A DNA stretch of 64,000 nt from Turbatrix aceti (GCA_963969345.1 OZ017767.1:9489547-9553546), one strand, 5' to 3'; shown: positions 52,701 through 63,400, counted from the stretch's first letter. Numbers and translations: made by a program. Notes: generated by a model not told the origin, from the letters alone.

Positions 52701-55700
52701 AGCACGTTGAGTTTCGTCTGGACAGGGATCGATTGATCGAGGTGGATAGATTCGAAGAGGTTCCAGAACATGCCGAAGTCCGCCGCGTAACCATCGAAGA
52801 CCGGGATGGCGTCGGTCGATGGTCGAAGGCTCTGGTTCGGGTAGTTGATCACAAGGTTCAGGCGGCCGGTACCAACAGGCAGAGTGCTGAGGTCGATCTT
52901 CATCTGTTGACCGGACATCTTGGGCTGGATCGCGATGTTGTAGGCGGTCTGCTGCTGCGAGTCTGCCGCGGATGAGGGATCGGTCGCAATGCACTTGAGT
53001 TGATGCCGCTTGGGGAAGTACGGATCGTTGCTCATTGTTGCCACGCGGGTCTTTCAGGGTCGATCGAGGCCGATGCACCACAATGTGGGAGCACACCAGG
53101 CTCCCGGCTGGATTTCGGTTGTGGCGCGGGTGTCGCGTTGCCTGTAACGAGGCGGCAAGCGACCGAGAACCAAAGAGAAAGAGGAACTCACCCAGGAGGT
53201 TCCTACACGCGCCCGTGGGTGTAGGTGATGAGTGAGATGACCGGGCACCGAGTTGCCGGTCGGAGGAAACGAGTGGGACCAGGCGATAAGGTTAGCTGGT
53301 CCGGGAAGGGTAGAGCGAGCGTTAGGACCAGGCGATGAGGTTAGCTGGTCGCTAGTGTCGCTCTACGTGGGGCACACAGGAGTAAAGCACAGAGGTTTAT
53401 TGGAACACCCAACACAGAATAACACAGACAATAACCAACAACAACAATATCCACAATACAATAACCAAAGACAATCAGGGGCAGAAAGAGAGCCTTCACA
53501 GGCCAGTCCAAATGCACGGATACTCTGCAAAAATGCACGGATACGAAAATCGCGCGCGGATACTCTGCAAAAATGCACGGATGTTTTCTGTTGTTGTTTT
53601 TGTTGTGTCGGGCCGCATTTTATCCGTGCGCTTTTGCTGTGTATCCGTGCGGTTAACGCGTTTGCACGGATACTATTGCAAACCGCGCGGATACTCACAG
53701 AGTTCAAAAATGTTGCTGAATTCGACGACATTTTAAATAAAAAATCGTAACTCGATCAATAATTGAGTTTTGCTTTCAAAAATTTTAGGACATACCAAGT
53801 AAATGTGTACCTTCAAATGGCATATTTTATTTTTTTTTATTTCATCAAAATTATCAAAATTGAAGGAGGTGTGGTAGAAAAATCACTGCGAGCGAATAAA
53901 ACGAGCTGGAAACAAAATTGAAAGCAATTCTGAAGCCCAACAAAATTATCTAACTTATTTTTTACAAAAAAGTATACCATGTCAACTTAGAAATGCCCAA
54001 AAAAAGGTTTCCAAAAAAATTTTCTAAGAAAAATTAGATTTTCGGAACTTTTTTGAACTTTGATCAAAAAACTGAGTACGCCATTGGATTCTGCGTTCAT
54101 TTCTACCCCCGGTCCTATTTTTTCGTAAAAATGCGTTTGAACCGCGCTCCATGCCGAATTTTTTGCCGAACACTACTTTGAAAAATTTTGGCGTCCTTTC
54201 ATCAAAAAAAGTGGGGTTCAGAAGAAAATTTGCACTGGCGCGCGGAAAAATGATAAAATCCTGAAACAACCACTCCAGATGTAAAAGATACTGTAGAATG
54301 CGATAATGATTTTAGTTTTTGGATCACGTTTCGAAAAAGTTTCGAAAACGTTCCGATTATCAGAATGTTGTCGGAAATTTCAATTTTTCGGTAACTTTGA
54401 ATTAATAATGATGGATTTTCATATTTTTACAAGATAGAGAATTTAGTTGTGCTTTGAAATCACTTTGAACTGGGTATTTAACTGTATTTTCGGGCGAGTA
54501 ATGATTTTTCTAGTACACCTCCTTCAATTTTGTCAAAAATAAAAATTTTGTAAAACGCGAGTAGGACTATTTCAAAGACAATGCTTGATTCTATTTTGTC
54601 AAAATTGAAAACATAAAAATATCTATTCAGAAACCAATGTTTTGGAATTTTCAAATTAATTTCGTCAAATTAATTTTACGACTTGCGCATTCTGCGACTT
54701 TTCCATTGTTGAGGAGTCTCAACGCGAATGTTACTTCGCTGCGCTCGGGCTGATCAGCCCAACTTCGTTTTTTTTCTATGTTCTTTTTTTTTCTCGGGCG
54801 TGTTGTAATTGATGCTTTTTGGTGTGATTTTATTTGTTTTTTGTTTCAGATTCCTCCGGCGACCTCCTTCAAGCGACTGCGATCTATCGGCAACCTTCTC
54901 AATGCTAACGTCGATGTCATGATGCTGCCAATGTAAGTTTTTTAACTTTTCAAAGTTTTGGGGTATAAGGACGAATTTTTTTGATAACCAACCAAGTTTC
55001 ACTCGGTTTTTTACCTTTTTTTGCGATTGTATGATGAGTTCATGCGATTTGTTAGGTAGGATTGCGCTGCGACAGATGGGGGCCAAGATCGGTTTCACAA
55101 TCGCAGAAAAGGGAAAAAAATTGGTTGAAAGGCAGTTGGCATGAAATTGAGGGCACAAAAATTTTTGGGCTTCGTTATTGTTTTCACCCAAAGTTTCAGA
55201 TGACATCAACATCTGGTTCCCTCCGAATTTACTGTAAGTTTGAAGAAAAACTCGGAAACCCAACTAACTCTTCTGTTTTTAGGTAAACCGACTGCAATGA
55301 AGGGGACCTCGAAATCAACGTTCTTGGCATGGAAATGGACTACGACGGCGACATGGAAGTCATCACAAAGTCCCACGATGAATTTTGAAAACGAAGTATC
55401 AGCATCCAGAAAGAATCCAACTACCGGCACTTCAAAGAAACACGATGAGCCTGGAGAAACTGCGACGTCGTCGGCACCAACAAAAATTTTGTTCAATTAT
55501 TGTATTTTTACGTTTTTCGGTGTTAATTAATTTGTGTATTGTTAATAAATTTATCCTACAGAAAAAGCAATCGATAATGGGGCCGGGGAAAAATAATCAG
55601 CCGCCCGCAATTTATCCGTGCATTTTTGCAGAGTATCCGTGCATTTTTGCAAAGTATCCGTGCATTTGGACCGCGTCGGCCGGCCTGGGAGAAAGCGAAA

Positions 55701-57550
55701 AAGCGCGCGGATACTGCTCAAAAGCGCACGGATACTGCTCAAAAGCGCGCGGATACTCCGTTACTCGTATCCGTGCATTTTTGCAGAGTATCCGTGCATT
55801 TGGACTGGCCTGTGTTATATACGAGTCGGGGCAGAATATTCTCGAAGATACAAGAGGAGATCTGTGGGAACGTTCGCCTTCGTTGATTAGTCGCGAAGTT
55901 TCCAGAGTATCGGGCCGAGGTTGAGCTCGATGCGCACGCGCTCCTCCATTTCGCCTCGAGACCAGAACGCGGGAAGTTCGAATACTTCGCGTGACGCGAC
56001 ATCTCAGAAAATCAGAAAACTTTTGCGGTCAAAATTTTTAGTTTTTTGATCATCAAACTTAGTAAATATTGTACAAAATAACTTAAAAACCTGAAAAATG
56101 TATTTAAAAATTAAAATTAATGAAAAAAATGGTTTTGAAACAACGAAAATAATTTTTCACACAATGCCAAGCACTTATGAAGTCAGATATAGAACGCCAA
56201 AAACTGTTGGCGTTAGTAACAGAACGCCAAACACATTTAGTGTTAGTCATAGAACGCCAAAAGTTATGGCATTAGTCGCCAAAAAATTTTGGCGTTTGTT
56301 ACAGAACGCCAAAACCTTTTTGCGTTAGACACAAAATGCCAATAGATTTAAAATGTTTCAAAAAACCCACGTAGATCTTCTGGAACAGTACATCCTGCTC
56401 CTTGATGTGCTGAACACAATCTCGACTAAAAACGTAGTCGAACTCGTTGTTGCCAAAGTTGTAGACAACAGCGTCGCAGATTGCATATCGCACACGGGCA
56501 TCCTTGTCACGCTGGTTGCGTTCAAAAGCATGCACAATCATGTGCGTTGACAGGTCGAGGCCAAGCACGTGCAGGCCAAACTCGCGGGCAGCCTGTCGGG
56601 CGCCACCGCCGATGCCAACGCCGATGTCGAGCATGCGACCACCTGGACGGAGACCGCCAAAGTTTGCCAGAACCCTTCGGTTCTCATCAATGCCACCGGG
56701 GCTGATGAAGTTTTCGCCAAAAATCCATTCGTACGACTTGACGTTGTCTTCTGTGTACTGGGTCTTGTCGAGAAAGTCTCTGAAGGTCGCGAGTTGTTCT
56801 TCGTACTTTTGGACTTGGGGTGCCTTGGTTAGGATCCAATAAACGTCAAGATCGTTTTGCTCGGCGTAAAGCGAAGCTTCGACCTGGCGCATAACGTAGA
56901 AGTCAAAGGTAAGAGGGTTACCCGCCGCATCTTGGGCAATGTAGACATCCAGGAACTTGGTCAGGTCAGGGATGGTGCTGCTGGGCAGGTTGGCGAGGTT
57001 TTCACGAATGACAAGGGAACCTTTGGTGGTCAGAGAAGTGAGAACGTTCTTGAGGAGGTCTCCGAGGTGGTGTTTACGGTTGATCAGCTAAATTAGGTTT
57101 TTAATTTTAAAAAAAAATTTCTAAATTATGTTTTTTCTTTTTTTTAGTTTTTTTTTAATTTTTAAAATTTGTTTGTTAAAAAAAAATTTTTGAACTTTTT
57201 TTTCAGTTTCCCTTCAGACTCACGTTCCAGTCTTGCAAAACATTGGACAGGATAACAGCATCCAGATTACCACTACCGGATGTTTGCGTTGGTGCCGAGA
57301 TAGTCAAAGGACCACCAAACGAAACGTTGACGCTTTCGCCAAGGGCATTTGAAAAATCCTGTCTGAAAGTTTGATCTTTATAATCCAGACCAACTTTTTT
57401 TTAAACATTCAAGCAAATATCATGTTGACATTTCTTTCACCGTTACACTAACCTCAGAACTTCGTCATCAGTGGATACAAAAACGGATGTCAGGGTAGCG
57501 CCTTGCGGATTAGCCAGAAGTGTGTGAATAATTTCTCGAGCCGCCGACAT
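49781..57550 (-). CDS. pmt-2: Phosphoethanolamine N-methyltransferase PMT-2, 4 exons, 448 aa
   Basis: Exons on the minus strand: 57453-57550, 57224-57362, 56371-57087, 49781-50173, all in frame with GT/AG. PMT-2 converts phospho-mono- and dimethylethanolamine to phosphocholine using S-adenosylmethionine, the last two steps of the nematode/plant phosphobase pathway. It is cytosolic and essential for phosphatidylcholine. The catalytic domain is C-terminal: KSYEWIFGENFISPGG, SAM motif I MLDIGVGIGGGA (about 231-242), DLSTHM, YVFSRDCVQHI, and in the last exon LKPGGRLLITRYG and KLGYIADDNHNWHLIYAEK. The N-terminal half is the degenerate domain typical of PMT-2. Length fits the C. elegans protein (about 437). 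Intron 3 is 6.2 kb and full of transposons. A TATTTAG acceptor just before the ATG suggests trans-splicing. Confidence 0.95.
50412..51009 (-). repeat. 3' LTR, 598 bp
   Basis: Intact copy. In element orientation it contains TATATAAGG (complement of 50821-50829) and an AATAAA (complement of 50724-50729), placing the R region between them. Confidence 0.9.
51284..53035 (-). CDS. gag: Gag polyprotein of the BEL/Pao-like element, 583 aa
   Basis: An open frame from ATG at 53035 (MSNDPYFPKRHQ) to the stop at 51284, uninterrupted and GC-rich compared with the host DNA. Residues about 75-230 match the gag core of BEL/Pao elements (DUF1759-like: IPVFDGYAADFGMFWNLFES, NYHLIVNELRATYGNP, LYELP). A zinc-knuckle region follows (about 275-345), with CIFCGKHAGNQDC, CFRCLSTDHLSCEC and CSKCQGHHHAYIC. 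The C-terminal third is low complexity. Gag packages element RNA; here it may act for a pol-bearing partner. The intact frame argues for recent mobility. Confidence 0.9.
   Translation of the reverse strand: MSNDPYFPKRHQLKCIATDPSSAADSQQQTAYNIAIQPKMSGQQMKIDLSTLPVGTGRLNLVINYPNQSLRPSTDAIPVFDGYAADFGMFWNLFESIHLDQSIPVQTKLNVLFSKLGPNVRKNFRAYGSTTANYHLIVNELRATYGNPTAAIEELSERLYELPIHDNKRTDDLQTFRTIQSIVNQLEYLGADIDNFMVFKAVSQRIPSRIFDEIIKRRTPRTTKEYMAAATEIFHSLDELERAYSRLTAPRQRHESLRPRFPNRRSTTQRCIFCGKHAGNQDCRSVPAMDERRRILQTQRRCFRCLSTDHLSCECQAVCSKCQGHHHAYICSPVPDQQLQQHWPPVIPEQQAHLVSTVITTPQHRVRCATPDNHHEEIIPAKAATMVQNPATQLTNSVIVGTVVMAEEDKTCHNSDSLKTLNAPEVSEDTTVKVDDNVAIDNEDAVALPDATIDETINLPARLPTTVGNDKELNCSQPSTVDEDRLPHPDKQRLIASMGRSVARSQRFFDSLPSEHRSRIMTGRKPHIDLPIVRANDNIPHVLSGGNWKEAPPPDIRWPPEFDRTGPDKATTTSASGLHRRRR
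53068..53080 (-). promoter_or_regulatory. Primer binding site (tRNA-Gly)
   Basis: Three bases inside the 5' LTR edge. In element orientation it begins TGGTGCATCGGCC, complementary to the 3' end of tRNA-Gly (…GGCCGATGCA plus CCA). A Gly primer is, to my knowledge, usual in BEL-type elements. Confidence 0.8.
53497..55814. mobile_element. Non-autonomous DNA element inside the 5' LTR, 2.32 kb, TIR CACAGGCCAG
   Basis: The ends CACAGGCCAGTCCAAATG (53497) and CATTTGGACTGGCCTGTG (ending 55814) are perfect inverted repeats, flanked by TT on both sides; the intact 3' LTR has a single TT at this point. Subterminal zones contain many copies of GCACGGATACT-type motifs in both orientations (53512-53700 and 55612-55800). 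The interior holds a nested inverted repeat (about 53790-54600) and exon-like sequence (54850-55500). No transposase is recognised. A CAC-type end with a 2-bp duplication resembles CMC/EnSpm-like elements (inference). Confidence 0.85.
54850..55500 (+). pseudogene. Exon-like fragments inside the DNA element (possible captured gene)
   Basis: A segment 54851-54933 is bounded by TTTCAG and GTAAGT and encodes IPPATSFKRLRSIGNLLNAN plus about seven residues. A second, 55201-55234, is also bounded by TTTCAG and GTAAGT. A third region from about 55302 reads DLEINVLGMEMDYDGDMEV, then runs through stop codons where the same frame continues protein-like. A dispersed repeat (55030-55160, also at 30180-30350) sits between the pieces. 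Exon phases do not join cleanly. It looks like decayed host coding sequence picked up by the element; the source gene is not recognised. Confidence 0.3.
56163..56345. repeat. Tandem AACGCCAAA hairpin repeat, unit about 30 bp
   Basis: Five to six imperfect units, each with AGAACGCCAAA...TT(G/T)GCGTTAGT, so each unit can fold back. It lies 26 bp from the exon 3 splice donor of pmt-2, on the intron side. Confidence 0.75.
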
Positions 57551-58262
57551 AACTAAATATTTTTTACTAGCAACAACGATTGACAACCAACCAGTCTATT
57601 AGGGGTAGACAATGAGCGTAATGGCAATCAACTAATTTTCGGGAATCATTTGTCTATTGCGCTGCGGCGATGGATAGACAGATACGACGACACCGATCTA
57701 TCTGGTCCCATGTAAGAAATTTCCGACTGACTGATATACGCACCGTTTTATTGCGGTGCGCAGAACGGGAGAAGGAAACGAAGAGTCCGAAAAGTAATTC
57801 ATAATAACCGTGATCGTGATGATAAACCCGGTGTCATCACATCAGTTTTCATCTCTGCTCACTTTAGTATGGTTGTTATGTATTTATGTGGCCAAAAGTC
57901 ACGTAAAACTTCTAAAAAAACATACAAATGTATTTTTTTTGAAAAAAATACTAATTATTAGAATTTTTGTGTACTGTAAAAAAACTAAAATTAAAAAAAA
58001 TTACATTTGTAATAAAATTGATCTTATAACAAAAAATAAAAAGTGTCACACAATGCCCCACCTTTGGCGTTCTGTGACTGATTACAATTTTTACACCGAA
58101 AAATTAAAAAAATAGTCTTGACACGACAATTTTGTTTATTTTTGTAATTTTTTCACCAATTGACAACCCGATTTATTGTCCGTCTAAGACGCGTAATAAT
58201 CAAAGAAATAATGTCAAACATAATTTCTTCATATCAATGTGACAACAAATCCTTTTTAAATT
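57551..58262. other. Intergenic between pmt-2 and the TSP1 gene
   Basis: Contains the pmt-2 promoter region and an inverted CGCACCG...CGGTGCG hairpin at 57740-57761. Otherwise AT-rich; no gene seen. Confidence 0.45.
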
Positions 58263-59735
58263 CTACACATAATCATAGTAAAAATTATTGGCATACGACA
58301 CGTAGTAGCCATTATCCGTAGCAGTGGTTTTGTTGACGCATTGATCACTGGTAAAAATAAAATTGCCACAACACGCGTATCTTGGATAATCGCATGCAAC
58401 TGTGGGACACGTTCGTTTCTTGATCGCCGAACCTGTACATTCACAATAAGGACTGCAGATTCGTTCGCGTTCCTGAGTTCCGCATCGACCACAGCTGTCG
58501 GTGCAGGTCGACCACGATGACCAATCACCCCAGCTGCAAGTTGTAGCGTTGGAGCAGTCAAATGATGTCGCGGTTCCATCGTTCGGGTTGCAGACGTAGT
58601 TACTTGACGTAAATCCTGTACAACACAAGGGTCGGGGATCGTAGCAGACGTTGGTGTTGCAAACTTGGCTTTCACAGGAAGAACCCGAGCAACCTGCGGT
58701 GCATGAACAATTGCGGGTACGACGCTGTATGCCGCAGGCGCCACACGTGTCGGTGCAGGCTGACCAGTCACTCCAGGATGCCCAGGAACAACTGGTTTCT
58801 GAATTTCCTGTTGCTACAGTAGGATCGTAAGCTACGCCTACTGCTTCTTCTGTGGTTCCAGAATCATCGTAGTACGCGGTGGTTCCAGAATCGTCAGAGC
58901 CGGCAGTTGTGCCAGAATCGTCGGAACCTGCGGTGGTGCCAGAATCATCGTAGTACGCAGTGGTTCCAGAATCGTCAGAGCCGGCGGTAGTTTCAGAATC
59001 TTCGGAACCATCGGTGGTCCCAGAATCGTCGTAATAAGCGGTGGTCCCCGAATCGTCGGAACCCGCGGTGGTGCCAGAATCACCGGAATCTGTAGTTTCG
59101 TAATCATAATATACCGCCGTTGTGCCTGAATCTGCTGCCGTTGTTGCAGAATCTTCATCCGCCGTTGTTCCGGCATCATAGTATGCTGTTGTTCCAGAAT
59201 CTCCCTCTGCTGTCGTTCCAGAATCTCCACCCGCTGTCGTTCCGGCATCATAGTATGCTGTCGTTCCAGAATCTCCACCCGCCGTCGTTCCGGCATCATA
59301 GTACGCTGTTGTTCCAGAATCACCACCAGCAGTTGTTGCGGCATCATAGTACGCTGTCGTTCCAGAATCTCCACCTGCCGTCGTTCCGGCATCATAGTAC
59401 GCTGTCGTTCCAGAATCTCCTCCAGCCGTTGTTCCAGAATCGCCTCCAGCCGTAGTTCCAGAATCTCCTCCTTCTGTTGTCCCAACGTCTGCAACAGTTG
59501 TTTCGGCATCATAGTATGCCGTCGTTCCAGAATCTCCGCCATCTGTCGTTGCAGAATCACCACCAGCAGTTGTTGCAGAATCTCCCCCATCTGTTGTGGC
59601 ACTTCCTAAAAGAACTTTCTAAACATTTTATCTTCAAAACATAAGTTTGTACTTACCGTCATCCGTGGATTGCATCTTGACGACACTACTCACAAAAAAC
59701 ACCAATAACAAAATCACCGTTATCCCTTGTCGCAT
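58263..59735 (-). CDS. Secreted Thr-rich repeat protein with two thrombospondin type-1 repeats, 2 exons, 473 aa
   Basis: Exon 1 is 59657-59735 (signal peptide, MRQGITVILLLVFFVSS); exon 2 is 58263-59605, joined in phase 1. Residues about 28-290 are a mucin-like stalk of repeats such as GGDSGTTAYYDAGTTA and GSDDSGTTAYYDD, acidic and rich in Thr for O-glycosylation. Then come two TSP1 modules: CSWASWSDWSACTDTCGACG (from residue 299) and CSWGDWSSWSTCTDSCGRCG (from 383). Each has the WxxW C-mannosylation pattern and is followed by a Cys-rich tail with YDPRPLCC or YPRYACC. The protein ends YYDYV. Probable extracellular matrix or surface-coat protein. GATA-like sites (59878-59885, 59916-59921) lie upstream, suggesting gut expression. 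A different frame over the repeats is also open but has no splice or domain support. Confidence 0.88.
58838..59602 (-). repeat. Coding minisatellite of the Thr-rich stalk
   Basis: Imperfect tandem units of 15-45 bp built around GATTCTGGAAC(C/G)AC(C/G/T)GC, coding D-S-G-T-T-A with optional Y-Y-D inserts. The 5' part of the gene uses GGDSGTTA and the 3' part SDDSGTTA, so there are two homogenised blocks. Confidence 0.85.
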
Positions 59736-60440
59736 GATTACAAACAGTTTCATGCACGGGTGTCTCCAACACTTGTGCTATCGTATGTATGGACAAAAAT
59801 ACGAGAAAAAGGATGTAAACAAATCGATCTGTGAGAAATTTTAATTGCCACACATGCCATCACACATAACACGCGTGCTTTATCATCCTTCAGGTGTAAC
59901 ACTCATCGGTTAATCCTTATCGCATTACCGGATCAGATATATGTATTTAATAGTCTATAAAGTGAGACATGCATAATATAATGAGGATATGTATGTATGT
60001 GTGACAAGTGCAACAGAACTTTATACGACTGTGAGATCCATATTTTAATCGTAATATAGTGATATCACTTTTTTGTTAATTTACTTAATTGTTGTTTGTC
60101 TGTCTGAAAGGGCAGTTAAAGTTTTTTTTTTTGCTTTTTAAACTTGATCTGCGATATTCGATGTACAGTATGCTACATACATTACACTTGCTTTGTGTTT
60201 TTCTGGGGTTTTGAAAAATGACAATAGCGTGTGTTTTCGTGAAGAAATAACAAACAAACAAAATATTTGCTTGTTATTTGCTTGCGAAAAAACTTATTTC
60301 AAAAACAGAAATTTTGTTTACCCCGTTTGTTACAAAAATTATATTTATTTATTTCCAATATAAAAAAAAATCAATAAGTCACGAAATAATATTATATACA
60401 AAGTTACATACTTTGTTTGTCGATTGTTGGTTGTTTGTCA
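59736..60440. other. Intergenic; promoter side of the TSP1 gene
   Basis: GATA-type motifs CTTTATCA (59878-59885) and CTTATC (59916-59921). The rest is AT-rich with no gene seen. Confidence 0.4.
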
Positions 60441-63400
60441 TTAGAAGAAGAAACGCATGATAAACATCACGGCAAAGGTAATCAGATCAGGCAACGGAAT
60501 CGCCGCATCGCTGTCGCCGGGTTTGTACATCTTGCCCTCGTTGACTTTGCTATTTGGATTGCCGTTTTCGATGTGGCTTCTATCAATGGCTACTTGTGAG
60601 CTTTCCTGATTGTCTTCGTACCTTTCTGCCGATTTATCCAGAGTTTTGGAAAACGTGCCCACATCGACGGTCGAAAAAGCTCCAGAAACCTTGAGGATGT
60701 CGAGTTCTGAAAGCGATTGGGTGTCTTAATTTTTTTTTGTTTACAAATTTCAACATACCAAGAACGTCGTTTTGCACCAGAAGAATATCAGCAATTTTGA
60801 TAGTAGAGATGTTGTACATGTAGACTGGGCTTGTCTCTTTAAGTGGAAATTGAACACGAATGGTCGTAGAACCCTTGTTGTACGGCTTGCACGTAATGTA
60901 GAAAGCAGCCCATACATATGATGATGGTTTTTTATCGCACGAAATTCTGACATAATCCATATTTCCATCAACCGGGCAGTCAAATTCAAATATCGGTGAC
61001 TGTAGGCCGCTATAGATGTCAACAATCTGAGCTGTTTTTTCGTGAATAAATAAACGGGCCAAAATATCTTTCGAAAAATGGCAGTCGGCAATAGGATACA
61101 ACGGAATGCTCAGTGCCGAGAAATAGTGATGCGCAACAAGGGGTTCATAAATTGGATCCTCAACGCCTTTGTCGGTTATTGTAAAACTCACCGAGCAGAT
61201 GTGAATATAAGACGATGACAACAAAAATTTTTTTTAACAGCCTGTTTTTTTAACGTTTTTCGAAAACTCAAAGTAGACATCACAGTAGCTCATTTTTTAC
61301 GTTTTTACAACAAAAAGCATCCGGAGTTAGGCCCAGAAGCCAAAACTTGCTATTACTGCTTTTTCTGAAAACACCACAGGAAAATTCTGCAATGACTCTT
61401 TTAGTGTATTTTTCGTTCAAACTGCGATCAGCGTTTATAAATATAGTGATCAGGCGCAATATTTTTGATTTATAATAATTTTGTCAATTCATTGTACTGT
61501 GAAACTATTTTTACAATTTTTTTGCACATTGCGTCCATGATTTTTTATGATGCGTTTTATTCTCAATCAACATAAAAACAATAACAAAAACAACAACAAA
61601 GTAACGGAAAAAAGACGGTAGAGGAATAGGGGGATCACCCTGATGCAGTAACAAAACTTGGCTACTGCGCCACCCCGACGCAGTAGCAAAGTTTGGCCAT
61701 TGCGCCAGCCCGACGCAGCTGCGCGCAGTAGCAAAGTTTGGCCATTGCGTCAAAGAAGAAAGGGAAGCACAAGACGCAAAAGCACAGGCCCGCCGCAATA
61801 ACGTAACTTGGCTATTGCGTCGAGATGGGGGTTGAAAAAATTTACAGGACGAATACAATTACAAAAAGTGATACTGTATCCGTTGAAGAGCATTGTCCAA
61901 GAAAAATGATGAAAAATATCCAGAAACAAATCAAAAAAGGATGAGATTAGAGAAACAATTACGACGACGATGTTAGCTATTCTGGAGACGCTTTTGATTA
62001 ACTTGGGTCGATTTCCACGAGCAGCGAAGAAGGTAGCCATCCGAGTAAGCCGAATCCTGAAAGATAACACGAAATAAACGCCATAAGAAGAAAACAGACA
62101 AAAAAACCGATCAGAAAAAACTCATGTAACTCTACGAAAAATTGGACAAACGAACAACGTTGTAGTGTGGATTGTTTGTCCGACTTTTCGTGGCAGGGCA
62201 ATCAAAGATAACTGTTCTGACTTTCTTGATTACATGAGTTTTTTCTGATCGTTTTTTGAGTTTTTTTGTCTGTTTTCTTCTTATGGCGTTTATTTCGTGT
62301 TATTTTTCAGGATTCGGCTTACTCGGATGGCTACCTTCTTCGCTGCTCGTGGAAATCGACCCAAGTTAATCAAAAGCGTCTCCAGAATAGCTAACATCGT
62401 CGCCGTAATTGTTTCTCTAATCTCAACCTTTTTTGATTTGTTTCTGGATATTTTTCATCATTTTTCTTGGACAATGCTCTTCAACGGATACAGTATCACT
62501 TTTTGTAATTGTATTCGTCGTGTAAATTTTTTCAACCCCCATCTCGACGCAATAGCCAAGTTACGTTATTGCGGCGGGCCTGTGCTTTTGCGTCTTGTGC
62601 TTCCCTTTCTTCTTTGACGCCATGGCCAAACTTTGCTACTGCGTCGGGGTGGCGCAGTAGCCAAGTTTTGTTACTGCGTCAGGGTGATCCCCCTATTCCT
62701 CTACCGTCTTTTTTCCGTTACTTTGTTGTTGTTTTTGTTATTGTTTTTATGTTGATTGAGAATAAAAAGCGTTTTCACGAAAAAAGTAATAAAAAAAGTA
62801 ATAATGCGAAAAAACCGTTTATTTAAGTCAAACTGCCACCGTGTACCAGATTGAATAAAAACGCAACATTTACGTTCATGTTTGGACTAGATGTTCAAAA
62901 TTATCGAATAAAAAGAGAAGAAGCGTCGACAGGTCGTTCGCGACTCAGGTTATCAGAAAAAAAGAGATTTTAGGCAATTAAGCGTCTCGAACATGTCTGA
63001 AAAGTAAATTTGCCAGAATTACGCATCATGGAAAATGTATCCGAGTTTCGGGGCAACTTCGATGGAATATGCTTTTTTGAGGTATTTTACGGTGTAATAA
63101 CGTAAACGCTGAAAATAAGCGCAAAAAAAAGGCTCATAAAAAAAATTTTTGTTGTCATCGTCTTATATCATCAAACAAGAATGAAACTAAAAAAAATTAT
63201 TTGTATATAAAAAACAATTTTTTTTTAAATAAAAAACGTACGCTTTACATCCAGTGTGTTCGCAGTAGCGCTATGAATTCGACCAGTTGCCGATGAATCC
63301 GTATAGCGCTCTCCTTTGCAATGTGCTAGGTAGTCGACACTCTTCAATACAGGATGTTCAATATATGTCTGGTTAGTTTTATCCTTTGGATCTTGATTAA

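Larger units (their letters stand above)
50412..56001 (-). mobile_element. Gag-only BEL/Pao-like LTR retrotransposon in pmt-2 intron 3
   Basis: Read on the minus strand: 5' LTR 56001-53084 (interrupted by the insert 53497-55814), internal region 53083-51010 and 3' LTR 51009-50412. Both LTRs are 598 bp once the insert and its 2-bp duplication are subtracted, start TG and end CA, and look identical by eye. The 4-bp TCTC target duplication is at 50408-50411 and 56002-56005. The primer binding site next to the 5' LTR matches GGCCGATGCACCA (53068-53080), the 3' end of tRNA-Gly plus CCA. The only gene is gag; no protease, RT, RNase H or integrase, so it depends on a relative in trans. Confidence 0.92.

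Noticed and set aside
58838..59602. Gln/Glu-rich 254-codon frame over the TSP1 gene's repeats
   Set aside because: Shadow frame. The alternative frame is continuous with the signal-peptide exon and both TSP1 modules and has the correct splice phase.
61750..62617. Mirrored 106-codon membrane-like frames in the exon-inserted element
   Set aside because: Same reason: arm identity. Hydrophobicity arises from T-rich DNA; no start context or homology.
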